Origin: Variovorax sp. J2L1-78
GTDB lineage: Bacteria; Pseudomonadota; Gammaproteobacteria; Burkholderiales; Burkholderiaceae_C
Assembly: GCF_030317205.1 (NCBI RefSeq)
Contig: NZ_JASZYB010000001.1
Span: forward strand, 1,488,001-1,552,000
DNA: 64,000 nt
Direction: 5' to 3'
Positions 27,423-36,054 of the stretch are shown here, piece by piece; positions within the stretch are counted from its first letter, which is position 1, and every line of letters begins with the position of its first letter. The position numbers and the translations under genes are program-made. Under the pieces are notes generated by a model. That model ran no database searches, had not been told where the DNA came from, and saw nothing but the letters and a program-made list of their open reading frames with translations.

Positions 27423-27926
27423 ATGAATAACCCTAGACGAGCAAGCACCGTGCCCGCCCAGCCCGCGCCGCGGCGCTTCGTCGAAAACTACCTCCCGGCG
27501 CTGCTGGCGCAGGCCAGCCACCTGATCTCCTCGGAGTTCCACAAGGTCGCGCGGGAGCACGGTTTTTCGGTGTCGGAGTGGCGTGTGATGGCGACCCTGG
27601 CGGGCGGCCAGGCGCTCAGCATCGGCCGGCTGGCGCAGGTCGCGGTGATGAAGCAGCCGACCGTCACGCGCATGCTCGACCGCATGGCCGCCGCCGGCCA
27701 TGTCGAGCGCCTGCCCCATGACAGTGACCGCCGCATCACGCTGGTGCGCATCACCGACGATGGCGAGCGCACCGTGAAGCATCTGATGGAACTGGCGACC
27801 GAGCACGAGCGGCGCGTGCTCGAGCCCTTCGGCCTGAAGAGTGCCGAGGCGCTGAAGACCACGCTGCGCCGCATGATCGAACTGCACGAGAGCGCAGCGC
27901 CCGAGGTGACGGACGACGACGACTGA
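27423..27926 (+). CDS. MarR family transcriptional regulator, divergent from the catabolic cluster
   Basis: A 167-residue winged-helix protein when started at ATG 27423 (MNNPRRAS). The TTG at 27357 would give a longer product but puts the operator inside the gene and is rejected. The helix-turn-helix is LSIGRLAQVAVMKQPTVTRMLDRM near residues 62-85, and the wing contains DSDRRITLVRIT near 100-111. It is transcribed away from the 24-kb cluster and is the likely local repressor, released by an aromatic ligand. A bidirectional hairpin at 27924-27950 ends it. Confidence 0.92.
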   Translation: MNNPRRASTVPAQPAPRRFVENYLPALLAQASHLISSEFHKVAREHGFSVSEWRVMATLAGGQALSIGRLAQVAVMKQPTVTRMLDRMAAAGHVERLPHDSDRRITLVRITDDGERTVKHLMELATEHERRVLEPFGLKSAEALKTTLRRMIELHESAAPEVTDDDD

Positions 27927-27950
27927 GCGGCCCGGCGCCGGTGCCGCTCA
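27924..27950. terminator. Bidirectional hairpin overlapping both stop codons
   Basis: TGAGCGGC (27924-27931) and GCCGCTCA (27943-27950) form a perfect 8-bp stem with an 11-base loop. The first three bases are the MarR stop codon and the last three are the stop of the convergent hydrolase on the other strand. There is no clear U-tract, so termination strength is uncertain. Confidence 0.6.
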
Positions 27951-28751
27951 GGGCGCGGCGTCGAGGAAGTCGAGCACTGCCTGTGCGAAGGCCTCGGGCA
28001 GCTGATCCGGCAGCGGCACCATGCCGCCTTCGATGTCGACGATGCGCGCATCGGCGAGGTGGGCCGCCAGTTCAGCCGCATGCGGCGATGCGAAGGGGTC
28101 GGACGGCGCGCGCAGCACGAGCGTGGGCTGGTGCACCTGAGCGATGCGATCCTCCATGCGGTACTGCGCCACCGCACGGTGTCCCCCCTCGAGCGATCCG
28201 GAGATCTTGAGCGCATCGGCCACGAAGGCCTCCAGCAGGTCCGGCCGCTGCGCCGGGTAGAAGCCCTGGCGCTTCTGCCACAACGCGGCCAGGTGGGTGC
28301 CGTCCTCGCTGGGCGCCACCTCGTCGATCGGCGGCCGGTCGGCCCGCGAACGCCGGAAGGCTTCGTCGGTGAAGGGCGTCGACGAGAGCACCAGCCGCCC
28401 GACGCGCGCCGCATGCGCGGCGGCGAGTTCCACGGCGATCACGCCGCCGGTGTGATGCCCGACGACATGCGCGCGTGCGATGCCCAGCGCATCGAGCAGC
28501 TCCACCGCCACCGCGGCCCAGGCCTCGATGCTCGGCGGCCAAGGCGGCGCGCAGGAGTCGCCGAAGCCGACCGTGTCCATCGCGATCGCGCGGTAGCGCA
28601 GGCCCAGCAGCGGCAGCACCGCGCGGTACTCGGCCCAGCTGCGCGGCGTCTGGTGCAGCAGCAGCACCGCGGGACGATCGACATCGCCACAGTGCGCGTA
28701 GTGCACCTGGCCGACGGAGAGGTCCGCGAAGGCGCGGCGGATGGGCGGCAT
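27948..28751 (-). CDS. Alpha/beta hydrolase with non-canonical nucleophile site
   Basis: A 267-residue alpha/beta hydrolase fold protein (start MPPIRRAF at 28751; an upstream in-frame start at 28790 would overlap the preceding gene). The fold is clear: LLLHQTPRSWAEY oxyanion region near residue 31, the MDTVGFGDS strand near 58, and a charge-relay Asp candidate in APSDPFA. The nucleophile elbow reads G-H-H-T-G (98-102), with His100 where Ser, Asp or Cys is expected, and the usual C-terminal His is replaced in EGGMVPLPDQ. It may therefore be an unusual enzyme or a binding protein. It is the last gene of a three-gene operon. Confidence 0.85.
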   Translation of the reverse strand: MPPIRRAFADLSVGQVHYAHCGDVDRPAVLLLHQTPRSWAEYRAVLPLLGLRYRAIAMDTVGFGDSCAPPWPPSIEAWAAVAVELLDALGIARAHVVGHHTGGVIAVELAAAHAARVGRLVLSSTPFTDEAFRRSRADRPPIDEVAPSEDGTHLAALWQKRQGFYPAQRPDLLEAFVADALKISGSLEGGHRAVAQYRMEDRIAQVHQPTLVLRAPSDPFASPHAAELAAHLADARIVDIEGGMVPLPDQLPEAFAQAVLDFLDAAP

Positions 28752-28756
28752 CGGGC

Positions 28757-29767
28757 TCAGTCCCGGGTGCGCTCGGCCGGCGGCTGCCACAGCCCCGCAT
28801 GACGGAGCATGCCGAGGGTGCGCAGCAGCACGTCGGCCCGGTAGGCGCCGACGTCGCGCCCGGCGTAGTCGTAGAAGCCGCTGCCCGTCTTCAGCCCCAG
28901 CCGGCCCTCGTCCATCATCCGGCCGAGGATGGCCGGCGCGCGGTAGCGCTGCGCATCGATCGATGCCGACATCTCGCGGCTGGCGTGGTGCAGGATGTCC
29001 GCGCCGCCGAAGTCGATGAACTCCACCACGCCGAGCGCCGCGAAGCGCAGGCCGAGGCCGAAGCGCGTGGCCTTGTCGATCTCCTCGGCCGTGGCCGCGC
29101 CCTCCTCGATCATCCGGGCCGCCTCGTTCATCACCAGCGCCTGCAGCCGCGGCACGATGTAGCCGGGGGTCGGGCCGCAGACCACCGGCAGCTTGCCGAT
29201 CGATTCCATCAGCGCCTTCGCGCGCGCCAGCACCGCCGGGTCCGTGCCCGCATGGTGACTCAGTTCCACGACCGGGATCAGGTAGGCCGGGTTGAGCCAG
29301 TGGATGTTCAGGAAGCGCTCCGGCCGTTCGACGAATTCGGCGATCTGCGTGACCAGGATGCTGCTGGTGGTCGAGGTGAGGATGGCGTCGGGGCGGCAGT
29401 GCGCGTTGATGCGGGCGAAGGCCTCACGCTTGGCCGCCAGGGTTTCCGGCACGCCTTCGAAGACCAGCTCCGCACCGGCGAGCGCCGCAGCGGCGCCGCC
29501 GGCGTCGAACAGCTCCACCCGCGCGGCGATCGCATCCACCTGTGCCGCGTCGACCACGCCGAGCCGTGCCAGGCCGGCCAGGCTGCCCGCGATCTCGGCG
29601 CGCGCCTCGTCGTGCAGCCTGCGCCAGGCCTCGGGGGTGCGCTCGCGCAGGTCGATCAGTGCCACGCGGTAGCCGGCATAGGCGAAGGCGATCGCGATGC
29701 CGCGGCCCATGCGGCCGGCGCCCACGGCGGCGAAGCGCGGCGGCGTCACGGGCTCAGGCGCCGTCAT
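28757..29767 (-). CDS. 3-hydroxyacyl-CoA dehydrogenase family protein
   Basis: A 336-residue NAD-dependent dehydrogenase. The Rossmann motif GAGRMGRGIA is near residues 16-25, the conserved catalytic region LNIHWLNPAYLIPVVEL near 140-156, and the C-terminal 3HCDH domain includes FGLGLRFAALG. Its length is like single-function 3-hydroxybutyryl-CoA dehydrogenases and L-gulonate dehydrogenase-like enzymes. ATG 29767 is chosen; the gene overlaps the opine-dehydrogenase-like gene by 14 bases. Because the operon has no CoA ligase or hydratase, a non-CoA hydroxy acid is also possible. Confidence 0.88.
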   Translation of the reverse strand: MTAPEPVTPPRFAAVGAGRMGRGIAIAFAYAGYRVALIDLRERTPEAWRRLHDEARAEIAGSLAGLARLGVVDAAQVDAIAARVELFDAGGAAAALAGAELVFEGVPETLAAKREAFARINAHCRPDAILTSTTSSILVTQIAEFVERPERFLNIHWLNPAYLIPVVELSHHAGTDPAVLARAKALMESIGKLPVVCGPTPGYIVPRLQALVMNEAARMIEEGAATAEEIDKATRFGLGLRFAALGVVEFIDFGGADILHHASREMSASIDAQRYRAPAILGRMMDEGRLGLKTGSGFYDYAGRDVGAYRADVLLRTLGMLRHAGLWQPPAERTRD

Positions 29768-30827
29768 GCAGCCGCGCCCGGAGCGCCTCCGGTGCGAGCC
29801 CGGCCAGGCCGAGCGCCTCGAAGCTGCGCGGCCCCTGGCGCAAGTCGCGCCCGAGGAAGCCGCCGACGATGGCCAGCAGGCCGTGCGCGATCGGTGCGTC
29901 CACACCGGCATGGCGCGCCGCCGAGGCGAGGAAGGCCAGGCCCAGCACCGTGTCTTCCGTGATGTAGCGGTGGGTGTGCAGGTCGATGTGCTCGCGCCAG
30001 TCGCCCGACTTCACCAACTTCTTGTGGGCATCGCCGTACATCCAGCGATCGTTGTCGTAGTGGTCGCGCAGCGGATAGTGCGGGCCGCCGTAACCGAAGG
30101 CCTCGCGCACCGCGATGCGCTCCTGGTCGAGCTGGTCGGTGACGGCGCGCACCGCGGGCTGGGTGCCTTCGTTGTGGATGTCCCAGCGCTCGAAATGCTG
30201 CAACGGCGCCGCGTTCATCACCATCAGCGGCGGATGGATGATCGGGCCGGCATTCATCAGCGCACCCGACAGCGCGTCGCCGCAGCCATGCACGCTGGGG
30301 TAGGCCTGGCGGATCACCGCGATGGCGGCGTCGGCCTGACGCGCCGGATAGACCCCGGTGGGCAGCCGCAGCGCGCGGATGGTGAGGTTCACCTCGCGCT
30401 CGCCGTGCTTGCGCGCCAGGTAGGGCAACGTGCCGGTCTCGGCCCAGGCCACGTCGGCACGGCTGCCGGCCTCGCGCACGAGGCCGGCCATGACGACGCT
30501 GCCGAAGGTGCCGGGCGGCAGGAACACCACCTGGCCATCGACGAGATGCGGCGCCATGGCACGCGCGATGTCGGCCTGGGCGACGGCCGGCGACGGCACC
30601 ACGATGAGTTCGGCCTCGCGCAGCGCGACACCGATGTCGGCAGTGGCGAGCGCGATCGGCACGTCGCGCGCACCGTCGGCATCCTTCAGGCGGATCGAGC
30701 CTGCCGCTTGCACCGCGGACAGCGCCGCCGCATCGCGGCGCCACAACCGGACCTCGTGACCGGCTTCGGAGAGATCGGCAGCCGCGGCATAACAGCCATG
30801 GCCACCGCCCAGGACGGCAATCTTCAT
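29754..30827 (-). CDS. NAD/NADP octopine/nopaline dehydrogenase family protein
   Basis: A 357-residue dehydrogenase. The N-terminal Rossmann motif VLGGGHGCYAAAADL is near residues 5-19, and the opine-dehydrogenase catalytic region NAGPIIHPPLMVMN, with its conserved His, is near 205-218. The family reduces or oxidises N-(carboxyalkyl) amino acids and some 2-hydroxy acids. ATG 30827 is preferred to GTG 30833 because AAGGAG lies 9 bases before the ATG but only 3 before the GTG. It is the first gene of an operon with an acyl-CoA-dehydrogenase-type enzyme and an alpha/beta hydrolase, with a strong promoter upstream. Confidence 0.88.
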   Translation of the reverse strand: MKIAVLGGGHGCYAAAADLSEAGHEVRLWRRDAAALSAVQAAGSIRLKDADGARDVPIALATADIGVALREAELIVVPSPAVAQADIARAMAPHLVDGQVVFLPPGTFGSVVMAGLVREAGSRADVAWAETGTLPYLARKHGEREVNLTIRALRLPTGVYPARQADAAIAVIRQAYPSVHGCGDALSGALMNAGPIIHPPLMVMNAAPLQHFERWDIHNEGTQPAVRAVTDQLDQERIAVREAFGYGGPHYPLRDHYDNDRWMYGDAHKKLVKSGDWREHIDLHTHRYITEDTVLGLAFLASAARHAGVDAPIAHGLLAIVGGFLGRDLRQGPRSFEALGLAGLAPEALRARLHDGA

Positions 30828-30888
30828 GTACACGCACTCCTTGACGAGGAAAGGAGGACGTCGGCGCTACCGACGGCCCGGCGTCAGT

Positions 30889-30917
30889 ACATTACTTTTC
30901 AAATGTTTATGTGTCAA
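30889..30917 (-). promoter_or_regulatory. Sigma70-like promoter, TTGACA-17-TAATGT
   Basis: Read on the minus strand, a perfect -35 TTGACA (30917-30912) is followed after 17 bases by TAATGT (30894-30889). Transcription would start about 55 bases before the ATG at 30827. The segment is AT-rich in a GC-rich genome and also contains an ACATT/AATGT inverted repeat (30889-30893 and 30902-30906) that could be an operator. Confidence 0.65.
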
Positions 30918-30921
30918 CGGT

Positions 30922-31365
30922 TCAGGCGGCGGCCGGGAAGATCGGAGTGACCTCGACCCCCAGCGTCGCCAGCCGCTTGCGCATCGATAGCACCGCCTGG
31001 TCCTTGCTCAACAGGCGCGCGGCCTGCGCCACGGCGAGGTCGATGAAGATCTGGTCGTCCGGGTCCTTGCAGACGAAACGCGCGCGCACCGGCACGTCCG
31101 CCACAGTGTGCACCTGCGCATCGAAGGCGGCCATCACCGCATCGGCCTGCCGTGCGTCTTTCTGCAGGCGCCGCGCGATCAGCGGATAGCCCAGCACGCG
31201 CAGCAGTTCGTCGCGCATGGCGGCGGTCGCGAGCCAGCGCAGCTCGCCGGCCGCGAGCGCCGCCCGCAGCGGCGCCCAGCGGGGGTCGTCGAACACCAGC
31301 AGGTCGAGGACGATGTTGGTGTCGATGACGATGGGGGCCGCGGGCGCCCCGGCGCTCGCGCTCAA
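30922..31365 (-). CDS. PIN domain protein (toxin-like family), TTG start coupled to phaA
   Basis: A 147-residue PIN-domain protein of the type annotated as putative toxin component (COG1569-like). The first acidic residue is Asp15 in VIDTNIVLDLL, with further acids in DPDDQIFIDLAV near residues 108-119 that complete a metal-dependent RNase site. No ATG precedes the domain. A TTG at 31365 overlaps the phaA stop as TTGA, so translation is probably coupled to phaA. No antitoxin gene is adjacent. Whether it acts as a toxin or as a regulator linked to polyhydroxyalkanoate metabolism is unknown. Confidence 0.82.
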   Translation of the reverse strand: MSASAGAPAAPIVIDTNIVLDLLVFDDPRWAPLRAALAAGELRWLATAAMRDELLRVLGYPLIARRLQKDARQADAVMAAFDAQVHTVADVPVRARFVCKDPDDQIFIDLAVAQAARLLSKDQAVLSMRKRLATLGVEVTPIFPAAA

Positions 31366-32540
31366 CGCTCGATGGTCAGCGCCACGCCCATGCCGCCGCC
31401 GATGCACAGCGAGGCGATGCCCTTCTTGGCGTCGCGGCGCTGCATCTCGTGCAGCAGCGTCACCAGGATGCGGCAGCCCGACGCGCCGATCGGGTGACCG
31501 ATGGCGATGGCGCCGCCGTTCACGTTGACCTTGCTCACGTCCCAGCCCATCTCGCGGTTCACGGCGCAGGCCTGGGCGGCGAAGGCTTCGTTGATCTCCA
31601 GCAGGTCGAGGTCGGCGGCCTTCCAGCCGGCGCGCTGCAGCGCCTTGGTCGATGCCGGCACCGGGCCCATGCCCATGATGGCCGGGTCGAGGCCGGCGGT
31701 GGCGTAGCTGGCGATGCGGCCCAGCGGCGTGAGGCCGAGGGCCGCCGCCTTCTTGGCCGACATCACGACCACGGCGGCCGCACCGTCGTTCAGGCCCGAG
31801 GCATTGCCGGCCGTCACGCCGCCGGCCTTGTCGAAGGCGGGGCGCAGCGCGGCCAGGCCTTCGGCGGTGGACTTGCGGTTGATGAACTCGTCCTTGTCGA
31901 AGACGACCGGGTCGCCCTTCTTCTGCGGGATGGTGACGGCGGTGATCTCGTCCTTGAACTTGCCGGCATCCTGCGCGGCGGCCGCCTTGGTCTGGCTGCC
32001 CAGCGCGAGTTCGTCCTGCGCGTCGCGGCTGATCTCGTACTTCTTGGCCACGTTCTCGGCCGTGATGCCCATGTGGTACTGGTTGTACACGTCCCACAGG
32101 CCGTCGACGATCATGGTGTCGACCAGCTTCCAGTCGCCCATGCGCTGGCCGTTGCGCGAGTTGGGCAGCACGTGCGGTGCCAGGCTCATGCTTTCCTGGC
32201 CGCCGGCCACGACGATCTCGCTGTCGCCGGTGGCGATGGCCTGCGCGGCCAGCATCACGGCCTTCAGGCCCGAGCCGCACACGGCGTTGATGGTGAGTGC
32301 CGGCGTTTCCTTCACGCCGCCGCTCTTGAGCCAGGCCTGGCGGGCCGGGTTCTGGCCGGCGCCCGCGGCCAGCACCTGGCCCATGATGGCTTCGCCGATC
32401 TGCTCGGGCGAGAGCTTGGCGCGCGCCAGCGCTTCCTTGATCACGAGGGCGCCGAGCTCGGTGGCGGGAATGCCGGCAAGCGAGCCGCCGAACTTGCCGA
32501 CGGCCGTGCGCGTGGCGGAAACGATGACGATGTCTTCCAT
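31362..32540 (-). CDS. phaA: Acetyl-CoA C-acetyltransferase (beta-ketothiolase)
   Basis: A 392-residue thiolase with a complete active site: the nucleophile Cys88 in NAVCGSG, the His of GHPIGASG near residue 348 and the second Cys in SLCIGGGMG near 378. It condenses two acetyl-CoA to acetoacetyl-CoA. It lies 27 bases downstream of the PHA synthase gene, which supports a role in poly-3-hydroxybutyrate synthesis. The reductase gene phaB is not in the window. The complete active site makes a useful contrast with the thiolase-like protein at 17859-19034. Confidence 0.95.
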   Translation of the reverse strand: MEDIVIVSATRTAVGKFGGSLAGIPATELGALVIKEALARAKLSPEQIGEAIMGQVLAAGAGQNPARQAWLKSGGVKETPALTINAVCGSGLKAVMLAAQAIATGDSEIVVAGGQESMSLAPHVLPNSRNGQRMGDWKLVDTMIVDGLWDVYNQYHMGITAENVAKKYEISRDAQDELALGSQTKAAAAQDAGKFKDEITAVTIPQKKGDPVVFDKDEFINRKSTAEGLAALRPAFDKAGGVTAGNASGLNDGAAAVVVMSAKKAAALGLTPLGRIASYATAGLDPAIMGMGPVPASTKALQRAGWKAADLDLLEINEAFAAQACAVNREMGWDVSKVNVNGGAIAIGHPIGASGCRILVTLLHEMQRRDAKKGIASLCIGGGMGVALTIER

Positions 32541-32567
32541 GGAGTTCTCCGTTCGGTGTGTAAAAAA

Positions 32568-34274
32568 TCAGGCTTTGGCTTTGACGTAACGGCCCGGCGC
32601 GGGCTCGCTCGCCTGGTAGGCGCGCCCCTTGCCATACGCCTTGGGTGCGGCGATCTGCTTGCCGGCGAGCGGCTTGAGCCATTGCGACCAGTCGGTCCAC
32701 CAGCTGCCCGGATGCTCGACGGCACCGGCCAGCCATTCGGCGTGCGTGGCCGGCAGCTTGCCGTCGGCGCGGATCCAGTGGCTGCGCTTCTTCTTCGCAG
32801 GCGGGTTGATCACGCCGGCGATGTGGCCCGACGCGCCCATCACGAAGCGCTTCTTGCCACCCAGCAACTGGGTCGAAGCATAGGCACCGCCGATCGGCAC
32901 GATGTGGTCCTCGCGCGAACCGTAGATGTAGGCCGGGATGTCGATGCGACCCAGATCGATCTTCTCGCCGCACACCGTCAGCGCGTTCGGCACCGCCAGC
33001 TTGTTTTCGAGGTAGGTGTTGCGCAGGTACCAGGCGTAGAACGGACCCGGCAGGTTGGTGGCGTCGCAGTTCCAGTAGAGCAGGTCGAAGGGCGGCGGCG
33101 TCTCGCCCTTGAGGTAGTTGCCGACCACGTAGTTCCAGACCAGATCGTTCGGCCGCAGGAAGCTGAAGGTCGACGCCAGGTCCATGCCCGGCAGCAGGCC
33201 GCCCTTGCCCATCTGCATCTCGCGGAACTGCACCATCGCCTCGTCGATGAAGATGTCGAGGATGCCGGTGTCGGAAAAGTCGAGCAGCGTGGTCAGCAGC
33301 GTGACCGAAGCGGCCGGCGTCTCGCCGCGTGCGGCCAGCACGGCCAGCGCGGTGCCCAGGATGGTGCCGCCCACGCAGAAGCCCAGCGCGTTGATCTTGC
33401 CGTCCTTGCCCTGGCCACCGATCTCCTGCACCACATGGATGGCCTTGATGGCCGCGTCCTCGATGTAGCGGTCCCAGGTGAATTCGCGCATCGACTCGTC
33501 GGGGTTGCGCCAGCTCACCACGAACACCCGGTGGCCCTGCTCCACCGCATAGCGGATCAGCGAATTTTCGGGCTGCAGGTCGAGGATGTAGAACTTGTTG
33601 ATGCACGGCGGCACCAGCAGGAAGGGCCGCTCGTACACCTTGGCGGACAGCGGCTTGTATTCGAGCAGCTGGAACAGTTCGTTCTCGAACACCACCGCGC
33701 CTTCGGTGGTCGCGACATTGCGGCCCACCTCGAAGGCGCTCTCGTCGGTCATGCTCAGGTGGCCCTGGCGGACGTCGTGCACCAGGTTCTGGATGCCCTT
33801 GGCAATGCTCTCGCCCTGCGTCTCCAGCGCCTTGCGCTGGGCTTCGGCATTGAAGGCGAGCGAGTTGCTGGGCGACGAGGCCGCCAGCCACTGCTCGATG
33901 GCGAAACGCAGCCGCGCGCGGGTCTTGGCGTCGGCATCGACCGCATCGGCCATGCCGAGCAGCGTGCGCGCGTTGAGCAGATACACCGCGGCGGCGAAGG
34001 CCGACAGGGGGTTGTGGGTCCACGCCTCATTCGAAAAGCGCCGGTCGCCAGCCGGTGTGGCGGCAAAGCCCTGGCGCCAGAGTTCGCCGGCTTCGGCGAC
34101 GTACTGCTCCTGGATGGCCTTGAGCTTGTCCGGCGCGAACGCGAGGCGCGGCATCGCGGGCGCGGCGCCGGCGACACCCATCGGCGGCAAGGAATCGACG
34201 GCCTTCTGCCAACCCTGCGTCAGCGCCTGCTGAAACGGACCGAAGGCGTCTGCGAACGGGGCCTGTTGCTTCAT
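32568..34274 (-). CDS. phaC: Class I polyhydroxyalkanoate synthase
   Basis: A 568-residue polymerase, the usual class I length. The lipase-like box is G-F-C-V-G-G with catalytic Cys300. The Asp lies in SREDHIVP and the His in GASGHIAGV, completing the triad. It polymerises 3-hydroxyacyl-CoA to storage polyester at the granule surface. ATG 34274 is preferred because AGGAGA lies 6 bases upstream. A candidate promoter lies at 34314-34341. phaA follows in the same orientation. Confidence 0.96.
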   Translation of the reverse strand: MKQQAPFADAFGPFQQALTQGWQKAVDSLPPMGVAGAAPAMPRLAFAPDKLKAIQEQYVAEAGELWRQGFAATPAGDRRFSNEAWTHNPLSAFAAAVYLLNARTLLGMADAVDADAKTRARLRFAIEQWLAASSPSNSLAFNAEAQRKALETQGESIAKGIQNLVHDVRQGHLSMTDESAFEVGRNVATTEGAVVFENELFQLLEYKPLSAKVYERPFLLVPPCINKFYILDLQPENSLIRYAVEQGHRVFVVSWRNPDESMREFTWDRYIEDAAIKAIHVVQEIGGQGKDGKINALGFCVGGTILGTALAVLAARGETPAASVTLLTTLLDFSDTGILDIFIDEAMVQFREMQMGKGGLLPGMDLASTFSFLRPNDLVWNYVVGNYLKGETPPPFDLLYWNCDATNLPGPFYAWYLRNTYLENKLAVPNALTVCGEKIDLGRIDIPAYIYGSREDHIVPIGGAYASTQLLGGKKRFVMGASGHIAGVINPPAKKKRSHWIRADGKLPATHAEWLAGAVEHPGSWWTDWSQWLKPLAGKQIAAPKAYGKGRAYQASEPAPGRYVKAKA

Positions 34275-34313
34275 GAAGTCTCCTGATTCCTCGCCGGGTC
34301 GATTCTGCTTTTG

Positions 34314-34341
34314 AGTATGCTGCATTCACCGCCCCCCGCAA
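34314..34341 (-). promoter_or_regulatory. Candidate promoter of phaC
   Basis: Read on the minus strand, TTGCGG (34341-34336) and CATACT (34319-34314) are separated by 16 bases, 40 bases before the phaC ATG. The match is moderate. It lies in the 74-base gap shared with the divergent small membrane protein gene. Confidence 0.4.
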
Positions 34342-34348
34342 ACCGACC

Positions 34349-34639
34349 ATGTACATCGTCATCATCGCCTGGCTCTACGTCACCCTGATGATGGCCGTGG
34401 CCGAAGCCACCAACTCGACCGGCACCGTGCTGGGTGCGATCTTCACCTTTCTACTCTACGGCGTGCTGCCGCTCGCATTGGTGGTTTACCTGTTGAACAC
34501 GCCGGCGCGCCGGCGTGTGTTGAAGGAACGCGAGGCGGCTGTACAGGAAGCGGCACGCCGCGCTGCCGCGTCAGCCGCGCCAGATGGCCGCGGCCAAACG
34601 CCCGCTGACACCATCGCGCCGGTGCGAGAAAAAACGTAA
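34349..34639 (+). CDS. Small membrane protein of unknown function
   Basis: A 96-residue protein with two hydrophobic segments, at about residues 3-20 and 27-48, and a charged Ala/Arg/Glu-rich C-terminal half that is probably cytoplasmic. I do not recognise a named family. It is divergent from phaC and its last 69 bases overlap the 3' end of pgeF on the other strand. The composition of the hydrophobic segments and the length suggest a real gene rather than an antisense shadow. Confidence 0.65.
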   Translation: MYIVIIAWLYVTLMMAVAEATNSTGTVLGAIFTFLLYGVLPLALVVYLLNTPARRRVLKEREAAVQEAARRAAASAAPDGRGQTPADTIAPVREKT

Positions 34640-35308
34640 CGGGTTGCGTACGGTGCACCAGGCGTCGCTGCCGTCGTTGCCGTACATGGCCTCGACACCC
34701 ACGGCGCGCAGCCGCTGACGCGCCAGCGCCGGCAGGTCGGCCCACCACTTGCCCGGCGCCGGGCCGGGCCGGAAACAGGCCGCGGCGTCGGCGGACTGCG
34801 CCAGGAACGCCGCCTGGACCTCGTCGCCCACCTCGAAAGCCGTCGGCCCGATGCAGGGGCCGAGCCAGGCCATCGGCCGCGTGTCGCCGAAGGCGGCCGC
34901 CGTACGCTCCAGCACGCCGGCCGCCAGCCCGCGCCAGCCGGCATGGGCCGCGGCGACCCGCCGGCCGTCGCGGTCGGTGAACAGCACCGGCAGGCAGTCG
35001 GCGACCATGATCGTGCAGGCGACCCCGGCGTCGACCGTGGTGCAGGCATCCGACACGGCGCCATCGGGCGTTGCCGCATCGATGGGCAGCACGTCGGTGC
35101 CATGCACCTGCTGCAGGAACACCGGCCGTACGCCGATCGCCGCCTGCAACTGCGCGCGGTTGGCAGCGACGAACGCCGGGTCGTCACCAACATGCCCGCC
35201 GAGGTTCAGTCCACCGAACGCGCCTGGCGACACCCCGCCCGCCCGTGTGGTGCACACCGCGCGAACGCCCGCAGGCGCCGGCCAGTCGGGCACGAGCCAG
35301 TCGTGCAT
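34571..35308 (-). CDS. pgeF: Peptidoglycan editing factor / polyphenol oxidase (laccase) family protein
   Basis: A 245-residue DUF152 (YfiH/PgeF) protein. The family metal-binding motifs are visible: QVHGTDVL with its His near residue 69, VADCLPV near 98-104 and AAHAGWRG near 116-123. In E. coli PgeF limits wrong incorporation of amino acids into peptidoglycan precursors; homologues show copper- or zinc-dependent laccase or purine nucleosidase activity. The start shares TGATG with the maiA stop. The 3' end overlaps a small membrane protein gene on the other strand. Confidence 0.93.
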   Translation of the reverse strand: MHDWLVPDWPAPAGVRAVCTTRAGGVSPGAFGGLNLGGHVGDDPAFVAANRAQLQAAIGVRPVFLQQVHGTDVLPIDAATPDGAVSDACTTVDAGVACTIMVADCLPVLFTDRDGRRVAAAHAGWRGLAAGVLERTAAAFGDTRPMAWLGPCIGPTAFEVGDEVQAAFLAQSADAAACFRPGPAPGKWWADLPALARQRLRAVGVEAMYGNDGSDAWCTVRNPLRFFSHRRDGVSGRLAAAIWRG

Positions 35309-35961
35309 CAGGATTCCGCGTCGGGGCAGCGCGCGGGCTGGGCGCGCTGCACGGTGTCGGTCTGCATGGCCGCCTCGTAGGCCGCCATGGTGCGCGGCAG
35401 GCCGCTCAGGTCGCAGTCGAAGCGCTGGGCGTTGAAGATCTGCGGCACCAGGCAGCAGTCGGCCATGGTCAGCGTGTTGCCGTAGCAGTAGATGCCGGCG
35501 GGCTGCTCGGCCAGCTGGCGTTCGAAGGCCTCCAGGCCCTCGCGCACCCAGTGGCGGTACCAGGTGTTCTTGGCGGCCTCGTCGAGCTTGAGTTCCTTCA
35601 CGAGGTACTTCAGCACGCGCAGGTTGTTGATCGGGTGGATCTCGCACGCGATGATCTGCGACAGCGCCCGCACGCGCGCCCGGCCCACCGGGTCGTGCGG
35701 CAGCAGCGGTGGCTCGGGGTTGACCTCGTCGAGGTACTCGATGATGGCCATCGACTGCGAGATGCGCTCGCCGCCGGACGACTCGTCTTCTTCCAGCAGC
35801 GGCACCAGCTGCTCGGGCGCAATGGCCGAGAACGGCGGCTGGTGGTGCTCGCCGCGCGCGATGTGCACCGGCACGTAGTCGTAGGCCAGGCCCTTGATGT
35901 TGAGCGCGATGCGCACGCGGAAGGAGGCGGACGAGCGGAAGTAGTTGTGCAGCTTCATCAT
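35308..35961 (-). CDS. maiA: Maleylacetoacetate isomerase (zeta-class glutathione transferase)
   Basis: A 217-residue GST-fold enzyme. The N-terminal [15 protein letters not shown] block with its SSxS glutathione motif is diagnostic of zeta-class maleylacetoacetate isomerases, and [13 protein letters not shown] follows near residue 68. It isomerises maleylacetoacetate (or maleylpyruvate) with glutathione. The gene is divergent from a fumarylacetoacetase-family gene, consistent with aromatic ring-cleavage metabolism, though neither hmgA nor hpd is in the window. Two adjacent ATG codons (35961, 35958) could each start it. Confidence 0.93.
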   Translation of the reverse strand: MMKLHNYFRSSASFRVRIALNIKGLAYDYVPVHIARGEHHQPPFSAIAPEQLVPLLEEDESSGGERISQSMAIIEYLDEVNPEPPLLPHDPVGRARVRALSQIIACEIHPINNLRVLKYLVKELKLDEAAKNTWYRHWVREGLEAFERQLAEQPAGIYCYGNTLTMADCCLVPQIFNAQRFDCDLSGLPRTMAAYEAAMQTDTVQRAQPARCPDAES

Positions 35962-36054
35962 GGCCGCAAGCATAGCCGCAGCACTGCCCCGCACCGCACC
36001 TCTGCCGGCTCTGGCAAACTGGTGTTCTCCCGCATTCATCAGGACGAATCCCCA

